Source of the DNA: Streptomyces sp. CB01249
GTDB taxonomy: Bacteria > Actinomycetota > Actinomycetes > Streptomycetales > Streptomycetaceae
Reading direction: 5' to 3'
NCBI RefSeq assembly: GCF_001905735.1
Contig: NZ_LISW01000001.1
Span: forward strand, 241,947-305,946
Length of the DNA stretch: 64,000 bases
Shown here: positions 7,442 through 15,175 of the stretch, piece after piece
How the letters are laid out: each line of letters opens with the position of its first letter
Position numbering within the stretch: position 1 is the stretch's first letter
Notes under the pieces: model-generated
Databases searched by the model: none
What the model was told of the DNA's origin: nothing
Seen by the model: only the letters and a program-made list of their open reading frames with translations
Program-made: the position numbers and the translations under genes

Positions 7442-10177
7442 GTGCGCAGAAGCGCAAGACCCTTCGCTGCCCTGGTGGCGGCACTCACCCTCACCGCCGG
7501 GCTGTTCGCCGCGGGCGCACCGGCGTCGGCGCGCGACAGCGACGCCTCCGCAGCCGCCCAGGCATCCGATGTGTCCCTCGCGGCGGACACGTACGACTGG
7601 AAGAACGTCCGTATCGACGGCGGCGGTTTCGTCCCCGGGATCGTCTTCAACCGGACCGAGAAGAACCTCGCCTACGCCCGCACCGACATCGGCGGCGCCT
7701 ACCGCTGGGACCAGTCGGGCAAGCAGTGGAAGCCGCTGCTCGACTGGGTGGACTGGGACCACTGGGGCTGGACCGGGGTGGTGAGCCTCGCCTCGGACTC
7801 CGTCGACCCGGACAAGGTGTACGCCGCCGTGGGCACGTACACCAACGACTGGGACCCGACCAACGGCGCGGTGCTGCGTTCGTCGGACCGGGGCGCGACC
7901 TGGAAGGCGAGCACCCTTCCCTTCAAGCTCGGCGGCAACATGCCGGGCCGGGGCATGGGCGAACGCCTCGCGGTCGACCCGAACAAGAACTCCGTGCTCT
8001 ACCTCGGCGCGCCCAGCGGCAACGGCCTCTGGCGGTCCACCGATTCGGGCGCCACCTGGTCCGAGGTCACGGCCTTCCCCAAGCCGGGCAACTACTCCCA
8101 GGACCCGACCGACACCAGCGGCTACGGCAACGACAACCAGGGCATCGTCTGGGTGACGTTCGACGAGCGCAGCGGCAGCGCGGGCAGCGCGACCCAGGAC
8201 ATCTACGTCGGGGTCGCCGACAAGGACAACACCGTCTACCGCTCGACGGACGGCGGGACCACCTGGTCGCGGATCGCCGGACAGCCGACGGGATACCTGG
8301 CGCACAAGGGCGTACTCGACTCCGACAACGGCTACCTGTATCTGACCCTCAGCGACACCGGCGGCCCGTACGACGGCGGCAAGGGGCGGATCTGGCGGTA
8401 CACCACCGCGACCGGTGAGTGGAAGGACGTCAGCCCGGTCGCCGAGGCCGACACCTATTACGGCTTCAGCGGACTCACCGTGGACCGGCAGCATCCCGGC
8501 ACGGTGATGGCGACCGCGTACAGCTCCTGGTGGCCCGACACCCAGATCTTCCGCTCCACGGACAGCGGCGCGACCTGGACCCAGGCGTGGGACTACACCA
8601 GCTACCCCAACCGCTCCAACCGCTTCACCCAGGACGTGTCCTCGGTGCCGTGGCTGACCTGGGGCGCCAACCCGACGCCGCCGGAGACCACGCCGAAGCT
8701 GGGCTGGATGACGGAGGCGCTGGAGATCGACCCGTTCGACTCGAACCGGATGATGTACGGGACCGGCGCGACGATCTACGGCACCGAGAACCTCATCAAC
8801 TGGGACTCCGGCAGCCAGTTCAAGATCACGCCCATGGTGAAGGGCCTGGAGGAGACCGCCGTCAACGACCTGGCCAGCCCGCCGTCCGGAGCGCCGCTGC
8901 TCAGCGCGCTCGGTGACATCGGGGGCTTCCGGCACACCGACCTCGACGCCGTGCCGGACATGATGTTCACCTCGCCCAACCTGACCTCCACCACGAGCCT
9001 CGACTTCGCCGAGAGCAGCCCGAACACGGTGGTCCGGGTCGGCAGCGCCGACGCGGACCCGCACATCGGCTTCTCGACGGACAACGGTTCCAACTGGTTC
9101 CAGGGCTCCGAGCCGTCCGGGGTGACCGGCGGCGGCACGGTCGCGGCGGCGGCCGACGCGAGCGGCTTCGTCTGGAGCCCCGAGGGCACCGGGGTCCATC
9201 ACACGACCGGGTACGGGAGTTCGTGGTCGGCGTCCACCGGGATACCGCAGGGCGCGACGGTCGAGTCGGACCGCGAGAACCCGAAGAAGTTCTACGGGTA
9301 CAAGGCCGGCACCTTCTACGTCTCCACGGACGGCGGCGCGACCTTCACGGCGAAGGCGTCGAGCGGCCTGCCCACCGAGGGCAACGTCCGCTTCAAGGCG
9401 GTCCCCGGCACCGAGGGCGACATCTGGCTCGCGGGCGGCGCCACGACTGGCGCGTACGGCCTGTGGCACTCGACGGACTCGGGGGCGACCTTCACGAAGC
9501 TGAGCGGTGTCGGCGAGGCGGACTCCGTCGGCTTCGGCAAGGCGGCGGCGGGCGCCTCGTACCAGACGCTCTTCGTGTCGGCGAAGATCGGCGGGGTGCG
9601 CGGCATCTTCCGGTCCACCGACGCGGGCACGAGCTGGACCCGCATCAACGACGACGCCCACCAGTGGGGCTGGACGGGCGCCGCGATCACGGGCGACCCG
9701 CGCGTCTTCGGCCGGGTGTACGTGTCCACCAACGGGCGCGGAATCATGTACGGCGACTCCTCGGACAGCGACGGGGGCGGTACGGACCCGGGCACGGACC
9801 CCGGTACCGATCCCGGTACCGACCCGGGCACGGACCCCGGCACCGACCCCGGTGACGCGGCCTGTTCGGTGACGTACAAGGTCACCAACCAGTGGTCCGG
9901 CGGCTTCCAGGCCGATGTGACCCTCACCAACACCGGTAGCGCGGAGCTGGACGGCTGGAAGCTCGCCTGGACCTTCCCGGACGGTCAGAAGGTCGGCCAG
10001 GCGTGGAACGCGACGGTTGATCAGGACGGGGCGAAGGCGACGGCCACCAACGTCTCCTGGAACGGCCGGGTGGCGCCGGGCGCGTCCGCGGGCTTCGGCT
10101 TCACGGGCACGCTGACCGGCGGCAACACGGCACCGGGCGCCTTCTCGCTCGGCGGGGAGGCCTGCGCCACCGGCTGA
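7442..10177 (+). CDS. secreted GH74 xyloglucanase with CBM2
   Basis: A 911-residue secreted endoglucanase that cleaves xyloglucan. It starts at a GTG with GGAGGAG 8 nt upstream. Domains: a signal peptide (VRRSARPF, hydrophobic core, cleavage after APASA near residue 30); a GH74 double seven-bladed propeller to about residue 775 with many sialidase-type Asp-box turns (STDSGATW, STDGGTTW, SSDRGATW); a linker of six TDPG units; and a C-terminal CBM2 of about 100 residues (CSVTYKVTNQWSGGF, WNGRVAPGASAGFGF). The Asp in RTDIGGAYRWD near residue 65 matches a catalytic Asp of the family. It is monocistronic, with a CebR box upstream and a hairpin after the stop. Confidence 0.96.
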   Translation: MRRSARPFAALVAALTLTAGLFAAGAPASARDSDASAAAQASDVSLAADTYDWKNVRIDGGGFVPGIVFNRTEKNLAYARTDIGGAYRWDQSGKQWKPLLDWVDWDHWGWTGVVSLASDSVDPDKVYAAVGTYTNDWDPTNGAVLRSSDRGATWKASTLPFKLGGNMPGRGMGERLAVDPNKNSVLYLGAPSGNGLWRSTDSGATWSEVTAFPKPGNYSQDPTDTSGYGNDNQGIVWVTFDERSGSAGSATQDIYVGVADKDNTVYRSTDGGTTWSRIAGQPTGYLAHKGVLDSDNGYLYLTLSDTGGPYDGGKGRIWRYTTATGEWKDVSPVAEADTYYGFSGLTVDRQHPGTVMATAYSSWWPDTQIFRSTDSGATWTQAWDYTSYPNRSNRFTQDVSSVPWLTWGANPTPPETTPKLGWMTEALEIDPFDSNRMMYGTGATIYGTENLINWDSGSQFKITPMVKGLEETAVNDLASPPSGAPLLSALGDIGGFRHTDLDAVPDMMFTSPNLTSTTSLDFAESSPNTVVRVGSADADPHIGFSTDNGSNWFQGSEPSGVTGGGTVAAAADASGFVWSPEGTGVHHTTGYGSSWSASTGIPQGATVESDRENPKKFYGYKAGTFYVSTDGGATFTAKASSGLPTEGNVRFKAVPGTEGDIWLAGGATTGAYGLWHSTDSGATFTKLSGVGEADSVGFGKAAAGASYQTLFVSAKIGGVRGIFRSTDAGTSWTRINDDAHQWGWTGAAITGDPRVFGRVYVSTNGRGIMYGDSSDSDGGGTDPGTDPGTDPGTDPGTDPGTDPGDAACSVTYKVTNQWSGGFQADVTLTNTGSAELDGWKLAWTFPDGQKVGQAWNATVDQDGAKATATNVSWNGRVAPGASAGFGFTGTLTGGNTAPGAFSLGGEACATG
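9779..9853 (+). repeat. in-frame 12-bp linker repeat (Thr-Asp-Pro-Gly)
   Basis: Six near-identical 12-bp units encode the GTDP linker between the GH74 and CBM2 domains. The units alternate synonymous codons (ggcacggaccc / ggtaccgatcc). This is a protein linker, not a CRISPR or satellite. Confidence 0.85.
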
Positions 10178-10201
10178 CGCGGGGCGCGGGGCCCCGCACC
10201 G

Positions 10202-10233
10202 GGGGGCGGGCCGGGCGGCCCGGGCCCGCCCCC
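10202..10233. terminator. terminator of the GH74 gene
   Basis: A perfect 11-bp GC stem (10202-10212 with 10223-10233) and a 10-nt loop, 25 bp after the xyloglucanase stop. Confidence 0.75.
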
Positions 10234-10282
10234 GACACGGTCTTACTGGCCCTGTACAGGTTCGTCGGCCATACTGCCCGCC

Positions 10283-10798
10283 GTGGAGCAGCGCATAGAC
10301 CCCAAGACCCAGCCCGCGTACGCCGCAGGGACCGATCCGGCGTACATCCCCGGTCTCACGGCCCCCCGACCCGCGGAAGCGGTGGAGGAGGAGCCGGAGA
10401 AGGAGACCACCGAGGAGCCCGCCGTCGCGGACGCCGTCCCCGAGCCGGCCGACGAGGCGCCCGTGGCGCAGGAGGACGAGGAGGACGAGCAGGAGAAGAG
10501 CGACGAAGAGGCGGCCGAGGGGCCCTCGTTCGAGGTGAGCGACCGGCGCGGCTCGATCTCGGCCGGGCCCGAGGGCGTCCGGTTCACGCTGGACGACCAG
10601 CAGGCGGACTTCGGCTGGGACGAGATCGGCGCGGTCGAGCTGAAGCCGGCCCGCTTCGGCCGCCGGTTCACCGTCACCGTCCACCTGTCGTCCCAGCGTT
10701 GGTTCAACGGCGAGGTCGAGGCGCCGTCCCGCGGCAGCCTCAAGGAGTGGACCGAGGGCTTCGACGCGGTCCTGGACACGCACTTCGAGGAGTCCTGA
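10283..10798 (+). CDS. hypothetical protein, acidic N-terminus and PH-like C-terminal half
   Basis: A 171-residue protein I do not recognise by name. Residues 1-85 are proline- and glutamate-rich, strongly acidic and probably disordered. Residues 88-171 look like a compact beta domain (SFEVSDRRGSISAGPEGVRFTL, FGWDEIGAVELKPARFGRRFTVTVHL) that ends in an amphipathic helix (SLKEWTEGFDAVLDTHFEES), resembling a small PH-like fold. It has no signal peptide or membrane segment. The start is the GTG at 10283, without a strong Shine-Dalgarno. It stands alone between two terminators, so it is probably its own transcription unit. Confidence 0.65.
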   Translation: MEQRIDPKTQPAYAAGTDPAYIPGLTAPRPAEAVEEEPEKETTEEPAVADAVPEPADEAPVAQEDEEDEQEKSDEEAAEGPSFEVSDRRGSISAGPEGVRFTLDDQQADFGWDEIGAVELKPARFGRRFTVTVHLSSQRWFNGEVEAPSRGSLKEWTEGFDAVLDTHFEES

Positions 10799-10805
10799 CC
10801 CCAGT

Positions 10806-10852
10806 CCTCAAACGCCGGACGGGCTGACATCCAGCCCCGCCGGCGTTTGAGG
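10806..10852. terminator. CCTCAAACGCCGG inverted-repeat terminator
   Basis: Perfect 13-bp arms, CCTCAAACGCCGG (10806-10818) and its complement (10840-10852), enclose a second small hairpin (GGGCTG..CAGCCC). They lie between convergent stops. This sequence is a dispersed Streptomyces intergenic element, and it probably terminates both genes. Confidence 0.75.
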
Positions 10853-10864
10853 CGCGGTACGGCA

Positions 10865-11749
10865 TCAGGCGTCCGCCAGGACCACCGAGCGGGTCAGGTG
10901 GCGGGGGGCGTCCGGGTCGAGGCCGCGCGCGGCGGCGCGGACCACGGCCAGGCGCTGGACGCGGACCAGGTCGGCCAGCGGGTCCAGGTCGGTCTCCACC
11001 CAGCGGGCGCCGGTCTCCAGGAGCTGCTCGCGCAGCCCCTCGGGGGCGGCACCGAACATCCAGGTGGCGGTGGTGTCGGTGGCGATGGAGATCGGGCCGT
11101 GGCGGTACTCCATCGCGGCGTACGACTCGGTCCAGGAGAGCGACGCCTCCTTCATCTTGAGCGCCGCCTCGTTGGCGAGCCCGGCCGTCCAGCCGCTCCC
11201 GAGGAACGTGAACTGCGTGCAGTCCACCAGGCCCTCCGGCAGCGGCTCGGCGAGCGCCCGCTCCGCGTCCCGGACCACGGCGTCGGTGTGCAGGCCGAGG
11301 TGCGCGCGCAGCAGCGTGAGCAGCGTGGTCGCGAACCGGGTCTGGACGACGGACTGTTCGTCCGCGAAGTCGAGGACGACGACCGCGTCGGCGGCCGTCA
11401 TCACCGGGGTCTCCGGGTCGGCGGTGATGGCCACCGTGGGCGTGGTGCCGCTCAGCCGGCCGAGGAGTTCGAGGACCTCGGTCGTGGTGCCGGAGCGGGT
11501 GAGCGCGACGACCCGGTCGTAGCGGCGGCGGGCGGGGAACTCGGACGCGGCGAAGGCATCGGTCTCGCCCTGCCCGGACTCCTCACGGAGCGAGGCGTAT
11601 GCCTGAGCCATGTAGAACGAGGTGCCGCAGCCGACGACGGCGACGCGCTCGCCCGGCGCGGGCAGCGCGGCGGCGTGACTCGGTGCCAGCTCCGCTGCGC
11701 GGCGCCAGCACTCCGGCTGACTGGCGATCTCGATCTCGACAAATGACAC
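10865..11749 (-). CDS. SIS-domain sugar-phosphate isomerase/deaminase-like protein
   Basis: A 294-residue double-SIS protein of the AgaS / GlmS isomerase-domain type. The first SIS domain has the GCGTSFYMAQAY and LTRSGTTTEVLELL loops; the second has FLGSGWTAGLANEAALKMKEAS and EYRHGP, where Glu and His sit at GlmS-like active-site positions. It probably isomerises or deaminates an amino-sugar phosphate. It lacks the GlmS glutaminase domain. The GTG at 11749 is chosen for GGAG 7 nt upstream. It is divergent from the DeoR regulator across a 186-bp region with inverted repeats, which fits sugar-phosphate-responsive control. Confidence 0.85.
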   Translation of the reverse strand: MSFVEIEIASQPECWRRAAELAPSHAAALPAPGERVAVVGCGTSFYMAQAYASLREESGQGETDAFAASEFPARRRYDRVVALTRSGTTTEVLELLGRLSGTTPTVAITADPETPVMTAADAVVVLDFADEQSVVQTRFATTLLTLLRAHLGLHTDAVVRDAERALAEPLPEGLVDCTQFTFLGSGWTAGLANEAALKMKEASLSWTESYAAMEYRHGPISIATDTTATWMFGAAPEGLREQLLETGARWVETDLDPLADLVRVQRLAVVRAAARGLDPDAPRHLTRSVVLADA

Positions 11750-11774
11750 TTTTGCACTCCGTACTCGGGAGGGG

Positions 11775-11822
11775 ATGCTCGTTTCCGCACGATACTCGCG
11801 AGGAGCGAGCATTTTCAAGCAT
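11775..11822. promoter_or_regulatory. candidate DeoR operator region
   Basis: ATGCTCG (11775-11781) and CGAGCAT (11806-11812) form a perfect 7-bp inverted repeat around CTCGCGAG (11795-11802). The right arm runs into GCATTTTCAAGCAT (11809-11822), which resembles GCACGTTCAAGCAC at 12842-12855 before the ABC operon. Confidence 0.5.
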
Positions 11823-11935
11823 TCTGCGCGCATGAGACTTGACTCGTCGGAGCCTTGTGCGACGCTTGCGCCCTGTCCGGTGATCGCGCCCAAGGGGATG
11901 GGCGCCTACGGCCCGGACCTGTGAGGAGAACCGTC

Positions 11936-12736
11936 TTGTCCAGGGATGCCCGGTGGAACGCACTGCTGGAACTCGTAGGTAAGCACGGCCGGGTGGACGT
12001 CGAGGATGCCGCGAAGACGCTGGACGTCTCGGCCGCGACCATCCGGCGGGACCTGGACCAGCTCGCCGAGCAGCAGCTGCTCACCCGCACCAGGGGCGGC
12101 GCGATCGCCCACGGCGTCAGCTACGAGCTGGCCCTCCGGTACAAAACGGGGCGCAACGCCCCGGAGAAGCAGGCCATCGGCCGCGCCGTCGCCGAACTCG
12201 TCGCGGTCGGCGAGGTCGTCGGCCTCACCGGCGGCACCACCATCACCGAGGTCGCCCGCTCGCTCGCGGTCCGCGCGGACCTGGTGGGCGACGGCGCCGG
12301 CGGCGCGGCCGGGCAGCCGACGCTGACGGTGGTGACCAACGCCCTCAACATCGCCAACGAGCTGGTGATCCGGCCGCAGATCAAGATGGTCGTCACGGGC
12401 GGGGTCGCCAGGCCCCAGTCGTACGAGCTCACCGGCCCGCTGGCCAGCGGCGTGCTCGGCGAGATAACGCTCGACGTGGCCGTGCTCGGCGTCAACGCCA
12501 TCGACACCGAACGCGGCGCGTACGTCCACCACGAGGGCGAGGCCAGCATCAACCGGCTGCTCGCCCAGCAGGCCCAGCGCGTGGTGGTCGCCGCCGACTC
12601 CTCGAAGATCGGCAAGCGGGCCTTCGCCCGGGTCTGCGACCTCTCCCTGGTCGACTTCCTGGTCACCGACCGGGGGATCGCCCCCGAGGCGTCCGCCCGC
12701 TTCACCGAGGCCGGTGTCACGGTCATCGCCGTCTGA
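11936..12736 (+). CDS. DeoR/GlpR-family sugar regulator
   Basis: A 266-residue DeoR-family repressor. The N-terminal helix-turn-helix (RWNALLELVGKHGRVDVEDAAKTLDVSAATIRRDLDQL) with the RRDL signature and TRGGA wing precedes a DeoR sensor domain (GLTGGTTITEVAR, TLTVVTNALNIAN, VVTGGVARPQSYELTG, VVAADSSKIGKRAFARV) that binds a phosphorylated sugar. The start is a TTG at 11936 with GAGGAGA 6 nt upstream. It probably controls the divergent SIS gene and, given a shared motif upstream, the sugar ABC operon that follows. A strong terminator separates it from that operon. Confidence 0.93.
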   Translation: MSRDARWNALLELVGKHGRVDVEDAAKTLDVSAATIRRDLDQLAEQQLLTRTRGGAIAHGVSYELALRYKTGRNAPEKQAIGRAVAELVAVGEVVGLTGGTTITEVARSLAVRADLVGDGAGGAAGQPTLTVVTNALNIANELVIRPQIKMVVTGGVARPQSYELTGPLASGVLGEITLDVAVLGVNAIDTERGAYVHHEGEASINRLLAQQAQRVVVAADSSKIGKRAFARVCDLSLVDFLVTDRGIAPEASARFTEAGVTVIAV

Positions 12737-12753
12737 CCCCTCGCCGTACCCCC

Positions 12754-12794
12754 AGCGGGCCGCCGTGCGCACACTGCGCGGCGGCCCGCTTTTT
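12754..12794 (+). terminator. rho-independent terminator of the DeoR gene
   Basis: An 11-bp stem AGCGGGCCGCC / GGCGGCCCGCT (12754-12764, 12780-12790) is followed by TTTTT. It is the clearest classical terminator in the window. Confidence 0.92.
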
Positions 12795-13162
12795 CGCGCA
12801 CACCCAAACCGGTTCAGGGGGTCGGACCGTGCGTGAAGTGTGCACGTTCAAGCACAACCGCGCGCCGGATAGCTGGTTCTGACGGAGGAACAGTGCATTC
12901 CGGTCCCATTTTGCAGGCATCGAGCGCCCGTTATGGGGTGATTGTCTGGCCTGTAACGCCCTGCGGCGCCCCATGGGGTGACTTTTGCCTGCCCATAGAT
13001 GTTCGTTACCTCTGCGAAATGAACAACTCTTGCCATATGGCCGCACGGTCGTGAACTATGTGCCTGTCGCCGCGAAGAGGCAGCGGACGCGCTTCCCCGA
13101 AGTGCGCGCCGCCCTCCACGTATGCGGGACGTTCTCTCGCTCCATCAGCCCTGGAGGTGCCT
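12795..13162 (+). promoter_or_regulatory. long control region of the sugar ABC operon
   Basis: About 370 bp without a gene, rich in symmetric sites. GCACGTTCAAGCAC (12842-12855) is shared with the DeoR/SIS promoter. CCCCATGGGG (12969-12978) is a perfect palindrome, and its ATGGGGTGA part is repeated near 12930. TGTTCGTT with AATGAACA (13000-13007, 13018-13025) is an inverted repeat, and GCCATATGGC (13032-13041) is a perfect palindrome. Several regulators probably meet here. I see no riboswitch. Confidence 0.5.
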
Positions 13163-14179
13163 GTGACGATGGCAAACCCGCCGGTCACAGCTGCGCGGCC
13201 GCCCGTGCCGCAGCCCCGCGACCCGGAAGACGCGGAACGCCCCGCGGGGAGGAAGGGCAAGAAGAAGCGAATACGGCAGCCGCTCCGGCAGCGGCTCAAG
13301 CGGGACAAGGCGCTGCTGCTCTTCTGTCTCCCCGGAGTGCTGTACTTCGTCCTCTTCTTCTATCTGCCGCTCGCGGGCAACGTCATCGCCTTCCAGGACT
13401 ACCAGCCGTTCCTGGGCTTCAAGCAGAGCCCGTTCGTCGGGATGGCGAACTTCACCGCGCTGCTGGCCGAGCCCGAGTTCTGGAGCGCGGTGTCCAACAC
13501 CCTCCAGATCACGGCGATCCAGCTCCTCCTGTACTTCCCGGCGCCGATCGCCCTGGCCCTGCTGCTCAACTCGCTCATCAGCGAGAAGATCAAGCGGTTC
13601 ATCCAGACCGTCGTCTACCTGCCGCACTTCCTGTCCTGGGTCGTCGTCGTCGCGATGTTCAAGCAGGTGCTCGGCGGCGCCGGATCGGTCACCACGCTCC
13701 TCATGGAGCACGGGGTCAGCATCGGCAACGTGATGACCGACCCGGGAACCTTCAAGTTCCTCATCACCGCGCAGGCCATCTGGAAGGACTGCGGCTGGGG
13801 CACGATCATCTTCCTGGCGTCCATCGCCTCGATCGACATGGGTCAGTACGAGTCGGCCGCCATGGACGGCGCCGGCTGGCTCCGCCGGATCTGGCACATC
13901 ACCCTGCCCGGCATCCGGCCGGTCATCCTGATGCTGCTCATCCTGCGGCTCGGCGACATCCTCTCGGTCGGCTTCGAGCAGATCCTGCTCCAGCGCGACG
14001 CCGTCGGCCCGGACGCCGCCGAGGTCATGGACACCTATGTCTACTTCCACGGCGTCGTGGACGGCGACTGGGGCATGAGCACCGCCGCCGGACTGATGAA
14101 GGGCGTCATCGGATTCGCCCTCATCCTCGCCGCCAACAAGCTGGCCCACCGCTTCGGCGAGCAGGGAGTGTACCGATGA
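13163..14179 (+). CDS. carbohydrate ABC permease, LplB type
   Basis: A 338-residue inner-membrane permease of the CUT1 carbohydrate ABC family, LplB/YteP subgroup. A basic N-terminus (KGKKKRIRQPLRQRLKRDK) precedes six helices starting at LLLFCLPGVLYFVLFFYLPL. The ATPase-docking EAA loop is ESAAMDGAGWLRRIWHITLPGI. The GTG at 13163 is chosen because GGAGG lies 5 nt upstream. It pairs with the next permease and the lipoprotein, to which it is coupled by an ATGA overlap and close spacing. The operon has no ATPase, so an unlinked MsiK-type ATPase is expected to energise it. Confidence 0.93.
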   Translation: MTMANPPVTAARPPVPQPRDPEDAERPAGRKGKKKRIRQPLRQRLKRDKALLLFCLPGVLYFVLFFYLPLAGNVIAFQDYQPFLGFKQSPFVGMANFTALLAEPEFWSAVSNTLQITAIQLLLYFPAPIALALLLNSLISEKIKRFIQTVVYLPHFLSWVVVVAMFKQVLGGAGSVTTLLMEHGVSIGNVMTDPGTFKFLITAQAIWKDCGWGTIIFLASIASIDMGQYESAAMDGAGWLRRIWHITLPGIRPVILMLLILRLGDILSVGFEQILLQRDAVGPDAAEVMDTYVYFHGVVDGDWGMSTAAGLMKGVIGFALILAANKLAHRFGEQGVYR

Positions 14180-15123
14180 GTGAGTCCGTCGCGACCCGGC
14201 TGCGCGCCGCCCGGTCCGGGGCCGCCCGGCCCCGCAGGTCCAACGGCCGCCCGCCGTGGATGGAGCGCCCGCACTGGTACGGGCAGGGCGCCAAGGGCCT
14301 CGCGCTCATCGTGCTGACCGTGATCGTGCTCTACCCGTTCCTCCTCGCCATCGGCACCAGCCTCGCGGGCCGCGAGGAGCTGAACGCCAACGGCGGCTAC
14401 GTGCTGATCCCGCACCACCCGACGCTGGAGGCGTACCGCGTCATCCTGTCCGGGGGCGTGGTCACCCGGGCCGCGGTGGTGTCCATCTTCATCACGCTGA
14501 TCGGGACCGCGCTCAGCCTGGCGTGCACGGTGATGATCGCGTACGGCACCTCGCGGCCGGGCACGGTCCTCGCCAAGCCGATCCTGCTGCTCGTGCTCGG
14601 CACGTTCCTCTTCGCGCCCGGCATCATCCCGACGTACCTCGCGGTCCAGCAGTTCCACATGCTGGATACGTACGCCTCACTGGTCCTTCCGGTCCTGCTG
14701 AACGCCTTCAACATCGTGGTGGTCCGCTCGTTCTTCCAGTCCATTCCGGAGGAGCTGTACGACGCGGCGCGCATCGACGGCGCCAACGAGGTCACGGTCC
14801 TCTTCCGGATCGTCCTCCCGCTGTCGAAGGCGGTCCTGGCGGTGGTCGGCCTGTTCTACGCCGTCGGGTACTGGAACAGCTTCTTCAACGCGGTGCTGTA
14901 CCTCAACGACTCCAGCAAGTTCCCCATCCAGGTGATCCTGCGGAGCTACGTCCTCAACGGGCAGAGCATCAACGCCTCCGCGATGGGTGTCCACTCCATC
15001 CCGCCCGCGACCTCGCTGCAGATGGCCGTACTGATCATCGCGATCGTGCCCATCTTCTGCGTCTACCCCTTCCTGCAGAAGTTCTTCGTCAAGGGCGTTC
15101 TCACCGGGGCGATCAAGGGCTGA
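14176..15123 (+). CDS. carbohydrate ABC permease, YtcP type
   Basis: A 315-residue second CUT1 permease, the usual partner of LplB-type proteins. It has six helices starting at KGLALIVLTVIVLYPFLLAIG. The EAA loop is ELYDAARIDGANEVTVLFRIVLPLS, near residue 200, and the C-terminus FVKGVLTGAIKG is typical of the family. The ATG overlaps the upstream stop (ATGA), so both subunits are made in equal amounts. LplB/YtcP/LplA-type systems generally import complex oligosaccharides such as pectic or glycosaminoglycan fragments; the sugar here cannot be read from sequence. Confidence 0.93.
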   Translation: MSESVATRLRAARSGAARPRRSNGRPPWMERPHWYGQGAKGLALIVLTVIVLYPFLLAIGTSLAGREELNANGGYVLIPHHPTLEAYRVILSGGVVTRAAVVSIFITLIGTALSLACTVMIAYGTSRPGTVLAKPILLLVLGTFLFAPGIIPTYLAVQQFHMLDTYASLVLPVLLNAFNIVVVRSFFQSIPEELYDAARIDGANEVTVLFRIVLPLSKAVLAVVGLFYAVGYWNSFFNAVLYLNDSSKFPIQVILRSYVLNGQSINASAMGVHSIPPATSLQMAVLIIAIVPIFCVYPFLQKFFVKGVLTGAIKG

Positions 15124-15175
15124 CCCCGCCCGCCCCGCACCACCGCCCCGTACGCCACCCACTTCAAGGAGCCCC

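Noticed and set aside
9779..9853. Regular 12-bp repeats that could suggest a CRISPR or satellite
   Set aside because: They are in frame, encode a TDPG linker and have no spacers.
7391..10783. Long minus-strand open frame opposite the xyloglucanase gene
   Set aside because: It is a GC-skew shadow: the product is Arg/Gly/Val-rich and low in complexity, while the plus strand encodes a clear signal peptide, GH74 and CBM2.
12985..14175. Long open frame that would extend the second permease upstream
   Set aside because: It runs out of frame through the first permease gene. The ATGA overlap at 14176 gives the proper start.
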